A stretch of 63,296 nt of DNA from Muribaculaceae bacterium (GTDB lineage: Bacteria > Bacteroidota > Bacteroidia > Bacteroidales > Muribaculaceae). Below are positions 52,556-61,800 of the stretch, piece after piece; the first letter of the stretch is position 1; each line of letters starts with the position of its first letter. Location of the stretch: assembly GCA_017629835.1 (NCBI GenBank), contig JAGBWK010000011.1, forward strand, positions 1 to 63,296. The letters run 5' to 3'. The position numbers and the translations under genes were made by a program. The notes below the pieces were generated by a model that saw only the letters and a list, made by a program, of their open reading frames with translations, was not told where the DNA came from and did not search any database.

Positions 52556-54454
52556 TTACTCTTTTTCGAGGTAGGTGTAGCCGTAGAGGCCTGAGCGGTA
52601 GTTGCCGAGGAATTCACGACCCTCTTCGGGGGTGATTTTGCCTGCTTTCATTGAGGCTGTTACCCACGCTTCGACGTTGCGCACAAGGCGTTTAGGATCG
52701 AATTGCACATAGTCGAGTACTTCGGCTACGGTTTCGCCGTCGATAATCTTTTCGATTTCGTAGCGGTCCTTATACACTCCGATGTGGACGGCGTTGGTGT
52801 CGCCAAAGAGGTTGTGCATATCGCCGAGAATTTCCTGATAAGCACCTACGAGGAACACACCGAGATAGTAAGGCTCGCCCGGCTTGACCGAGTGAACAGG
52901 GAGTGCCGATGCAGTGCCGTGGTCGGAGATGAAGTTAGCTATTTTGCCGTCGGAGTCGCAAGTGATGTCTTGCAGCGTGCAGTTGCGCGTAGGCTTTTCG
53001 TCGAGGCGGCTCAGCGGCACGATTGGGAACACTTGGTCGATTGCCCATGAGTCGGGGAGCGACTGGAAGAGAGAGAAGTTGCAGAAATATTTGTCGGGAA
53101 GCATTTTAGCAACCTTTTTCAATTCGTCGGGTGCATGCTTCATTGAATTTGCGTAGTCGCCTACCTCGCGAGCTATCGACCAGAAAAGTTTTTCAACCAT
53201 AGCACGGGTGCGGAGGTCAAGCATACCGAGGTTGAAGAGGTCGAGAGCCTCTTCGCGAATTTGCAGAGCGTCGTGCCAGCTTTCAAACAGGCGTTGTTGG
53301 TCGAGTTTGTCCCAAATTTCGTAGAGTTCGCGCACGAGTTCGTGGTCTTCTTCGTTGACCTCTTCGTTTTCTTTCCATTGTGGTAAAGTGGTGGTTTCGA
53401 GCACTTCAAACACCAGTACAGAGTGGTGTGCAGTGAGCGAGCGACCACTTTCGGTGATGATGTTGGGTTGCTTGAGGTCGTTCTTTTCGCAAGCGTCGAC
53501 CAATGCGTAGATTGAGTCGTTGGCATACTCTTGGATTGAGTAGTTCATCGAGCTTTCCGAAGCCGAGTTGCGGGTGCCGTCGTAGTCAACACCGAGTCCG
53601 CCACCTATGTCGACGAAGTTGATGTCGAAGCCAGCTTTGCATAGCTGCACGTAGAATTGCATAGCTTCGCGCAATGCGTTTTTGATTGAGCGAATGCGAG
53701 TTATCTGGCTACCGATGTGGAAATGGATAAGCTGCAGGCAGTCAACCAAGTCGCGACGCTGCAAAAAGTCGATAGCTTCGAGCAGTTCCGATGAGTTAAG
53801 ACCAAACTTAGAGCGGTCGCCACCCGACTCTTCCCATTTACCGGCGCCTGAGCTCGAAAGCTTGATACGTATGCCGATGTTGGGGCGAATTTTCAATCGT
53901 TTAGAGATGTCGGCAATGAGGCGAAGCTCATTCATTTTTTCTACCACTAAGTAGATTTTGCGACCCATTTTTTGAGCAAGTAGAGCAAGCTCAACGTAGG
54001 TTTCGTCCTTGTACCCGTTGCAGATAATCAGAGCATTGTCGGCAATGTTGGTTGCCAAAACGGCGTGAAGTTCCGGTTTAGAGCCAGCTTCAAGTCCAAT
54101 ATTGAATTTCTTGCCGTGGCTGACGATTTCTTCAACCACAGGGCGCATTTGGTTAACCTTAATGGGGTATATAACGAAGTTTTGAGCCGTGTAGTTGTAT
54201 TGCTCAGCAGCTTTTCGGAAACAGCGAGAAATTTTTTCGACACGATTATCGAGGATGTCGGGAAAACGGAGCAATACAGGAGCGGTCACGTCGCGTAGTT
54301 GCAATTCGTCCATCACCTCTTTGATGTCGACTTTTGCGTAGCCTTCACGGGGTGTAACCTCCATGTGTCCAGCTTCGTTGATTGAAAAATACTGGCGTCC
54401 CCAGCCTTTGATGTTGTATAGCTCGGAGCTATCCTCGATGCGCCATCTTCTCAT
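52556..54454 (-). CDS. speA: Biosynthetic arginine decarboxylase
   Basis: It converts arginine to agmatine, the first step of polyamine synthesis by this route. The 632-residue chain is of SpeA length. The PLP lysine is in FVIYPIKVNQMRPVV (about 105), followed by the fold-III barrel (GLEAGSKPEL, IHFHIGSQI, FVDIGGGLGVDYDG) and the second-domain ITESGRSLTAHHSVLVFEV. The QQRLFESWHDAL insertion is typical of SpeA. Downstream agmatine enzymes are not in the window. It is a single-gene unit with its own promoter and terminator. Confidence 0.95.
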   Translation of the reverse strand: MRRWRIEDSSELYNIKGWGRQYFSINEAGHMEVTPREGYAKVDIKEVMDELQLRDVTAPVLLRFPDILDNRVEKISRCFRKAAEQYNYTAQNFVIYPIKVNQMRPVVEEIVSHGKKFNIGLEAGSKPELHAVLATNIADNALIICNGYKDETYVELALLAQKMGRKIYLVVEKMNELRLIADISKRLKIRPNIGIRIKLSSSGAGKWEESGGDRSKFGLNSSELLEAIDFLQRRDLVDCLQLIHFHIGSQITRIRSIKNALREAMQFYVQLCKAGFDINFVDIGGGLGVDYDGTRNSASESSMNYSIQEYANDSIYALVDACEKNDLKQPNIITESGRSLTAHHSVLVFEVLETTTLPQWKENEEVNEEDHELVRELYEIWDKLDQQRLFESWHDALQIREEALDLFNLGMLDLRTRAMVEKLFWSIAREVGDYANSMKHAPDELKKVAKMLPDKYFCNFSLFQSLPDSWAIDQVFPIVPLSRLDEKPTRNCTLQDITCDSDGKIANFISDHGTASALPVHSVKPGEPYYLGVFLVGAYQEILGDMHNLFGDTNAVHIGVYKDRYEIEKIIDGETVAEVLDYVQFDPKRLVRNVEAWVTASMKAGKITPEEGREFLGNYRSGLYGYTYLEKE

Positions 54455-54539
54455 TTCGTTATATGGTTTATTGGTTTGGTTTTAGGTTTTGTGGCTAAAA
54501 AAATCACAACTTTGCAGTTGATGAATGAAATAAAGAGTA

Positions 54540-54547
54540 CAAAAGTA
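54540..54547 (-). promoter_or_regulatory. -7 promoter element of speA
   Basis: The minus strand reads TACTTTTG, matching TAnnTTTG, about 85 nt before the speA start. No clear -33 TTTG. Confidence 0.45.
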
Positions 54548-54610
54548 ATAAAAATTAAGGGAATAGCAGTTGTAAGTTTTAAGAAATTCGCATTGAGCGA
54601 TAAGATTTCG

Positions 54611-54618
54611 TATATTTG
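54611..54618 (+). promoter_or_regulatory. -7 promoter element of the rRNA/tRNA methyltransferase gene
   Basis: TATATTTG matches TAnnTTTG and points toward the gene at 54706, with a leader of about 80 nt. Confidence 0.5.
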
Positions 54619-54705
54619 TGGCTCGAAAATGTGATTTATTGGCTGTTACCTCGCCGCTGAGGATGTTTTTTCGAGCAGTAATAGCAAACTTAAAATTTGA
54701 CCGAT

Positions 54706-55512
54706 ATGCAAGCCGACATAATAGAAATCAACAGTATCGACGACCCACGTGTGGCAATGTTTAGCAGTCTGACCGAAGCGCAGTTGCGCAGTCGTGTGGA
54801 TGCATCGAAAGCAATATTCATAGCTGAGAGTCCGAAAGTGATTACTACCGCTTTGGATAGCGGATGCCGCGCGGTGGCATTGCTGTGTGAGCGTAAGCAT
54901 ATCGAGGGGGATGCAGCAGCAATCATAGCCCGCTGCCCTGACGTGCCTGTCTATACTGGTGAGCGTGAGGTGCTTGCGTCGCTTACCGGCTATACGTTGA
55001 CTCGCGGGGTGCTCTGCGCTATGCAACGCCCTGAAGTGCCGACGGTTGAGTCGCTTGCTCGTGATGCTCGTCGAATAGTGGTCATCGACGGAGTGACCGA
55101 CACTACTAATATAGGTGCAATATTTCGCTCGGCTGCAGCATTGGGTATTGATGCGGTGATGCTGACACGCACGTCGTGCGACCCTCTCAATCGTCGCTCT
55201 GTGAGAGTGTCAATGGGGTCGGTGTTTTTAGTGCCATGGACGTGGATTGACGATGCTTCGGAGTTGCGTAACTATGGCTTTAAGACTGTGGCTATGGCGT
55301 TGACTGACAAGTCGGTGTCGATCGACGATGCTCAGTTGAATTCTGAGCCGCGCCTTGCGCTCATAATGGGTACTGAGGGTGATGGGCTTGCGCAGTCGGT
55401 AATCGATGCTGCCGACTATACGGCGCGTATCCCGATGATGAATGGTGTCGACTCCCTCAATGTAGCAGCTGCGGCAGCTGTTGCCTTCTGGCAACTCCGC
55501 TCAAACCCCTGA
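54706..55512 (+). CDS. TrmH/SpoU family RNA 2'-O-methyltransferase
   Basis: This 268-residue SAM-dependent enzyme methylates a ribose 2'-OH in rRNA or tRNA. It has a substrate-binding N-terminal region (about 1-110) and a trefoil-knot SPOUT domain. The three motifs are TDTTNIGAIFRSAAALG (about 128), ALIMGTEGDGLAQ (about 220) and IPMMNGVDSLNVAAAAAV (about 242). A TTG three codons upstream is in frame; I use the ATG. The target nucleotide cannot be deduced. Confidence 0.9.
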   Translation: MQADIIEINSIDDPRVAMFSSLTEAQLRSRVDASKAIFIAESPKVITTALDSGCRAVALLCERKHIEGDAAAIIARCPDVPVYTGEREVLASLTGYTLTRGVLCAMQRPEVPTVESLARDARRIVVIDGVTDTTNIGAIFRSAAALGIDAVMLTRTSCDPLNRRSVRVSMGSVFLVPWTWIDDASELRNYGFKTVAMALTDKSVSIDDAQLNSEPRLALIMGTEGDGLAQSVIDAADYTARIPMMNGVDSLNVAAAAAVAFWQLRSNP

Positions 55513-55531
55513 TAATTATAAGAAAATAGGA

Positions 55532-55610
55532 TGCTTAGGCGGCTTAGGTTGCTTAGGAAGTCTATAAAGCCTATGAAGCCTTAAAGCCGATGGAGCTTAG
55601 GTGGCATATA
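55532..55610 (+). repeat. Degraded dispersed repeat, copy C
   Basis: GCTTAGGCGGCTTAGG and CTATAAAGCCTATGAAGCC resemble the non-hairpin half of copy B (CTTAGGCGGCTTAGGGAGCC on its minus strand). The hairpin half is absent. Confidence 0.45.
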
Positions 55611-55627
55611 GTTGTGAACTATATTAT

Positions 55628-55666
55628 AAAATAGAAGAGAGGGCCGGAGCCCTCTCTTCTATTTTT
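55628..55666. terminator. Strong bidirectional terminator between convergent genes
   Basis: ATAGAAGAGAGGGC pairs perfectly with GCCCTCTCTTCTAT around CGGA. A T-run follows on both strands. It serves the methyltransferase gene and the leftward 927-residue protein gene. Confidence 0.9.
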
Positions 55667-55698
55667 ATGTCGGTTGAGAAAATTACCAACGACAGGGA

Positions 55699-58482
55699 TT
55701 AGCGTACCATAAATTTCTTACCACCCTTGATGTAGATACCGGGTTGAGTTGGGTTAGCAATTTGGATACCTTGGAGGTTGAATACGCGAGTGTCTTCGAA
55801 TGCAGGAGTGTCAACGATAGGAGCTTCAACGCCTGAGAGTGCGTTTTCAACAGCTTCAACTGTAGTGTCAGCACCGTAGTAAGTCAAGCGGAAGTTGTCG
55901 AATACAGCCCAGTCGTTTTCATTTTCACGGCCGTCTTTACCTACACCGATTGGGAGTGCTTCACCGCCAGCGAATTCGAATACGAGGTTAGTTTTGTAGA
56001 GGCCATAGCGGAAGAAGTTAGCAGCTTGGTCGCAGCTGTCAGGAATCTTGTATTCAGTTCCGTCAGTAGCTCTGAGAGTTGCACCTTCGCCAGGAGCCAT
56101 ACCGCTTTCTGAGCAGATGTTGGGAAGGTCAGTGTAAATCTCAACATCGTCAGTTGCGTAGAGGTAAGCCAACTGCAATTGTGGGAGGTTAGGCTGGTCG
56201 CCACCACCTGCATTGCGGTAGTAACCTTGAACGCTCACGCAGTAGATACCAGCGGGGAGTTCTGCTTCGATAGTCTGACCGAAGTTGAAATATTCAGAAT
56301 TCCAAGATTCACCAACGAAGTTTGATTTACGTTCGCCATAACCGAATACTACAGAGTTTTCTCTACCCCAAACGTCGTTAGCATTTTCGCGCTGGTTGAA
56401 GTTGGGTGAAAGGATGTAGTAAGTAACGTCGGCAGGAACTTCGAGCGAAGCTTTGTTCATAAGTTCATCGCGTTCAGCTTTAGTGATAAGCATCCATTGA
56501 GCGTCGAGGTTTTCAGGATCGAGGTCGCGGCACTCAGTACCTACAGTTGTTTCGTCCTTAGAGTTGCGTCCGTCGTCGTCGCAAGAAGCGTTAGGATTCC
56601 ATTGCATGTGAACGTCGGGATAGTCAGCTTGTTTAATCCAATAAACGTTTTCTTTGCCGGGAACGGGATCGAACAAGAATACACCTTCTCCAGCACCGAT
56701 GCGGCAGTCGCAATAACCACGATAGTTGAGGAAGTGGTTTTCTGGACCATTGAAGAGGCGAGTGTCGATTTGAGCTTTGTTAGCAGCGATATCTTCTTCA
56801 GAACCAACGAGTTCCATGAGAACACCAGGATTGCCGAGAGCAGCGTGTGCACCCCAGTCAGAACCACCGCAGAGGAACATCTTGCGGCCTACGTTGTAGA
56901 TGTAGAATTCACCAGCAGCGAAAGCAGAGCCTTTGAATTCTTGGTTGTTAACGGGGAAGCAAGCGATACGACGAGCGTAGCGGAGTTCTTTAAGAGCGTT
57001 TTCGAAGTCACCACGATTCTTAGCGTTAGCATAGAGTTCGTCGGGATATTCAGTGTTGATGCCGCCCATGAGAGCCTTAGTTTCGTCGTAGAATACAAGG
57101 ATGTTAGAGAAGCCTTTCACATCTTTGATTACAGCGTCGAGAGCTTCGCGAGTTGAGATGAGTTCTGCACCGTTGGTGCTTGTTGCGAGAACTTCTTCAG
57201 CGTCAGCGATAAGACCTTGGTAGTATTCGTTGTTGGGGAATACTTCCTTAGCTGTAGCGATTGATTCAGCGAGTTTTTCCTGCATAGGAGTGATGTCAGC
57301 GCTGGGGTCAACGTATGGACCTTCGAGATAGAAACCGAAGTCGATGTGACCACCGCCACCACCTGATTGGAGAGAAACAGCCATTACGTTTTCGCCTTCA
57401 ACGATGAGAGCTTTTTCTTCAGCGGTGAGTTCGTAAACGTCGTATCTGTCGTCGTTCCAGCCTTCCCAGTTGCAGATTTCAACGCCATTGAGGTAAACGC
57501 GTGGGAATTCGTCGTAGCTACATTTTACGAATGCGTTGTAGTTAGCAACGTTAGCTAAATCTTCAGCAGTTACGTCGAAGTAACGGCGGATGAGGATAGG
57601 CTTAGCGTTGCTATCCCAATTTGTGTAAAGGAATTGGTCGTTGCCGTTGCTGAAAGGACCTGCGCCTTCACCCCAGCCGTTAGTCAATTCGTCATAGTCG
57701 TATTTAGTCCACTCAGTGTCGCCAGGAATTCCGTCGGGGAAGAAGTAAGTACAATCCCAATTGCCTGTTCCAGAGTTGTTTTTGTCGTAGAGGAAGTCGT
57801 GGTGATATGTTTGCTCGTCGCAGAAATAGAGACCGCAGTCAGCGAAAGCACCACCCCAGTTCTGGTGAACGTGAACAGCGAGGATGTTTTCAGAGCCGTC
57901 AGTTTTGATGAGAGCTTTTTGTTCAGCTGTCAAGAGCACGCGGTCGTCGTTGTTCCATGCTTCGGGTATTGAATAGACAAGTTCGCCATTGATATACCAC
58001 TCCGAAGGGCCGTCGTCGTGACCTGTAGCGAGGTAAAGAGGATATTCAATATCGCCGTTGATAGTGAATGAACGACGCATGTAGATATCGCCCATGATGT
58101 CAACTTCGCACCAACGATAAGAGGGTTGCTCTTTGTAGCGTTCGTCAGAAGAGAATGGTGATGTTTGTGTAGTCCATTCGATACCTTCAGACGCTGTAGG
58201 TGTGTAGTCTAACTCATACCAAGCGTTGCCGCTACCATCACTTGCGGGAGTGCCCCAAACTTTGTTGTAGTTAGGGTTGGAGTTGTCTTGGGCGCCTTCA
58301 TATCTTTGGCCTGTGTTAACAACCCAAACGAGAGCCTGATAAGTTTCTGCTGGAGTCCATTGCGAAGAAGGAATGACAACGTTGTTTTCGTTCCACTTCG
58401 AATTTACCACACCAGCATTAGCAGCAGAAGCGAGCATAAGAGCAGCAGCTGCAAACAAGGAAGTTTTGGTAATAATTTTCAT
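55699..58482 (-). CDS. Large secreted protein with two jelly-roll modules, function unknown
   Basis: This 927-residue protein with a Sec signal (MLASAANA) has no catalytic domain I recognize. Two galactose-binding-like modules (about 100-235 and 240-395) share the pattern HDDG.. YINGE/YLNGV...ENILAVHVH...GGAFADCGLYF with the DUF4965 proteins of this window. A helical linker (about 400-490) and a RICIN/lectin-like region (about 520-680) follow. A further beta domain (about 700-870) has GIYCVSVQGYYRN. The tail VFNLQGIQIA...GIYIKGGKKFMVR is the short sorting-like end common in Prevotella-type exoproteins. It is probably a surface or secreted glycan-binding protein (inference). Confidence 0.75.
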   Translation of the reverse strand: MKIITKTSLFAAAALMLASAANAGVVNSKWNENNVVIPSSQWTPAETYQALVWVVNTGQRYEGAQDNSNPNYNKVWGTPASDGSGNAWYELDYTPTASEGIEWTTQTSPFSSDERYKEQPSYRWCEVDIMGDIYMRRSFTINGDIEYPLYLATGHDDGPSEWYINGELVYSIPEAWNNDDRVLLTAEQKALIKTDGSENILAVHVHQNWGGAFADCGLYFCDEQTYHHDFLYDKNNSGTGNWDCTYFFPDGIPGDTEWTKYDYDELTNGWGEGAGPFSNGNDQFLYTNWDSNAKPILIRRYFDVTAEDLANVANYNAFVKCSYDEFPRVYLNGVEICNWEGWNDDRYDVYELTAEEKALIVEGENVMAVSLQSGGGGGHIDFGFYLEGPYVDPSADITPMQEKLAESIATAKEVFPNNEYYQGLIADAEEVLATSTNGAELISTREALDAVIKDVKGFSNILVFYDETKALMGGINTEYPDELYANAKNRGDFENALKELRYARRIACFPVNNQEFKGSAFAAGEFYIYNVGRKMFLCGGSDWGAHAALGNPGVLMELVGSEEDIAANKAQIDTRLFNGPENHFLNYRGYCDCRIGAGEGVFLFDPVPGKENVYWIKQADYPDVHMQWNPNASCDDDGRNSKDETTVGTECRDLDPENLDAQWMLITKAERDELMNKASLEVPADVTYYILSPNFNQRENANDVWGRENSVVFGYGERKSNFVGESWNSEYFNFGQTIEAELPAGIYCVSVQGYYRNAGGGDQPNLPQLQLAYLYATDDVEIYTDLPNICSESGMAPGEGATLRATDGTEYKIPDSCDQAANFFRYGLYKTNLVFEFAGGEALPIGVGKDGRENENDWAVFDNFRLTYYGADTTVEAVENALSGVEAPIVDTPAFEDTRVFNLQGIQIANPTQPGIYIKGGKKFMVR

Positions 58483-58651
58483 GATAGAAAAATTTAGTTT
58501 ATAAAAAGGATTAAATTGTTGTTTTGCGTTGATTTATCAATCTGTGTAGTGCGACAAATGTTGGTCGGATTGGTCAGATTTCGGTTGATTGTTTGGTATT
58601 AGGGTTAACTGATTGTTTTGACGCAATTGTGCGCATTTGTATTATACATCG

Positions 58652-58659
58652 CAAAAGTA
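58652..58659 (-). promoter_or_regulatory. -7 promoter element of the 927-residue protein gene
   Basis: The minus strand reads TACTTTTG, matching TAnnTTTG, with a leader of about 165 nt. The 376-bp divergent spacer 58483-58858 is otherwise AT-rich, with no further structure seen. Confidence 0.45.
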
Positions 58660-58831
58660 TCATATATAAAATATAAAAAAGGCGAATACTTGTTCAAAAA
58701 ATGCAAAAATTGTGTCAAAAATGAAAAAACAGCCTTATTGAGGGGTGTTGAAAGGTGTTGGCGGAAATAACATTGAACGGATATTGCTTGTAAATGAACA
58801 ATGAGTGTCAGCAAAGCCTGCTTAAATGAAT

Positions 58832-58839
58832 TATATTTG
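58832..58839 (+). promoter_or_regulatory. -7 promoter element of the DUF4965-GH2 fusion gene
   Basis: TATATTTG matches TAnnTTTG. A start near 58846 leaves about 13 nt before the ATG at 58859, but about 43 nt before the ATG at 58889, which favours the second start. Confidence 0.5.
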
Positions 58840-58888
58840 CGTTGTTAAATCTGTAACAATGGAAACAAATAATAAACTCGATAATATC

Positions 58889-61800
58889 ATGACAAATTTC
58901 AAAAGATTTTTCTGTTATGTTGCGGTGAGTTCGATGATAGGTTTTTCTGCAATGGCAGGGCAATCGACCGTTCAACCTACCGACTCCGATTTTACACCGA
59001 AGTATTTCAACACGCTGCGTCTCCCCTCAGTGCCGTTGTTGGTAAATGACCCATATTTTTCGTTTTGGTCAAACTATGACCAACTCAATGCTGGGCCAAC
59101 ACGTCACTGGTGCGAGCATGAAAAGGCTATCGACGGATTCATCCGCGTTGACGGCACAGTGTATCGCTTCATGGGCAAAGAACGCGAATGCATTCTGAAA
59201 CCCTTGACTGGAGCCGGAATGACTATCGACGGCGAAAACTGGTCGGGTCGGGTTAGCCACACCAAGCAGAACAACGAGGCTTGGGCTGAGGCTAATTTCG
59301 ACGATTCAAGCTGGGCTCAGGAGCAAGCAGCTTGGGGTACGGCTGGCGAATATCCTAATGTGAAAAACGTATGGAAAGATGAAAATAGCGACATCTACGT
59401 GCGCCGCGAAGTGACTCTCACGGCCGATGATTTGGCTCAAGACCTTTGGGTGCAGTATAGCCACGACGACATTTTTGAACTCTACATCAATGGCATCAAC
59501 GTGGTACGCACTGGCGAGACTTGGCGTCAAGGCGAAATGGCTCGCCTAAACGATTTGGCTAAGTCGTCGCTCAAAGTTGGTAAAAACATCATTGCTGCTC
59601 ACTGTCACAACACTCGCGGCGGTGCTTACATCGACTTTGGCCTCTATGCCAACGTGAAAGAGGAAACAGTCAACATCGTGCAAGCTCAGCAAACATCGGT
59701 CAACGTGCAGGCTTGTAGCTCATACTACAAATTCACTTGCGGTCCCGTAAATCTCGACGTGGTGTTTACTGCGCCAATGCTTATCGACGATTTCGACCTG
59801 ATTTCTACTCCTATCAACTTTATTTCCTATCGTGTGACGCCCAACGACGGCAATGCCCACGATGTGCAATTCTATATCAGCACGTCAGCTCAGTTGACTG
59901 TCAACGAAATGGCTCAACCTACACTCTCTTGCATCGAAACCAATCGTGGCAACCGCTACCTCAAAGCTGGCTCAGAAGCGCAGCGTATTTTGGGTCGCAG
60001 TGGCGACATGATTTCAATCGACTGGGGTTATCTCTACATCCCCGAAATGCATGGTCAGGTAAGCATGGGTGCTCAAGGTGAGGTGTTCAATTATTTCGCT
60101 ACTACAGGCGAACTCCCTGCATCGGACGGCTCTACAATGCGCAGCACAGGTATCAGCTCAATGCCTACGTTGGCATTTATCAACGACCTTGGCAGCGTGA
60201 GCGGCTCGGCAGCCGACTTTATGATGATTGGCTACGATGAAATCTACGATATGCAGTATATGCGCCAGAACTACAAAGCGTATTACGCTCGCAACGGCAA
60301 GACTATATTCGAAGCTTTCGAAGAGTTTGAGCGCGACTACGCTTCGTTGATGCAACGCTGCCGCGACCTCGACAACCGCATTTGGGAAGATGGTGTAGCT
60401 GCAGGTAATGTTAAGTATGCTGAACAGCTTGCTGCAACATATCGCCACTGTATGGCGGCTCACAAACTGTTCCAGGACAACACTGGCAAAGCCCTTTACT
60501 TCTCGAAAGAAAACAAATCGAATGGTTGTGTCAACACTGTTGACCTTACCTATCCCGAATCGCCTCTCTTCCTTACCTACAACCCTGAGTTGCAGAAAGG
60601 TATGATTCTCTCAATCCTCGACTATGCTCTCACCGACGAACGTAAGGACAAGAATTGTGCAGCTCACGACCTCGGTCAGTATCCATTGGCCAACGGTCAA
60701 GTCTATGGCGACTCAATGCCTCTCGAAGAATCGGCCAACATATTGATTTTGGCAAATGCAATCGTGCGCGTCACAGGCGATGCTTCTTGGTTGAGACCCT
60801 ATTCAGCGGTGCTCAAAACTTGGGCCGACTACTGCCGCGCTGAGGGTCAGAACCCGCGCAATCAGCTCTGTACCGACGACTTCAAGGGTCCGAGCGAACA
60901 GAACACCAACCTCTCTGTCAAGGCTATTATGGGTGTGTTGGCATATTCAGAACTTTATACCAAACTTGGTGGAACTCCTCGCGGTGCGCTGATTTACGAA
61001 AATGCTGCAAAAGATATGGCATTGATTTGGGAATCGGATGCACGCGATGGCGACCACTATCGCATGGAATTCCACAGGTCAGGCACTTGGAGCCAGAAAT
61101 ACAACCTTGTCTGGGATAAATTGTGGGGACGCCACATCTTCCCATCGCAGGTTCTCGAACGCGAAATCAACTGGTATCTGCGTCATCAAGAGCGTTACGG
61201 CTTGCCTCTCGATAGCCGTGACAAGCAAACTAAGAGCGACTGGATACACTGGACTGCAGCAATGTCGCCCGACACCGAAACATTCCTTAAATTCTCCGAC
61301 TTGCACTGGAAATATATCAACGAAACATCAACTCGCATTCCTTTGAGCGACTATTATTGGGCTGACGGTGGTGCGTCGTGCAACTTCTCGGCTCGCTCGG
61401 TTATTGGTGGCCTTTGGATGAAGGTGATGATGGATAAATATATGCCTGAAGCTCCCGAATGGAGCTGGGCGCCTCAGGGCAACCACATCAAAACTCGTTG
61501 GGCTGAAGATGTTGACCCCGCTTGTCCGCTGCCCGAATATCCACGTCCACAGTTGGTGCGCAAGGATTGGATGAATCTCAACGGCATTTGGGAGTATGCA
61601 ATCGAAAGCCCCAATACTTCAAGCCCAGAATTCGACGGTAAAATCCTTGTGCCATACGCTATTGAATCGAGCCTTTCGGGCGTGATGCGTCCGTTGGAGC
61701 CAGGCAATGTGCTTTGGTACAAACGCGAAGTCACCATTCCCGAAGAGTGGAAAGGACGCCAGATTGTGCTCAATTTCGGAGCTGTTGACTATAAAGCCGA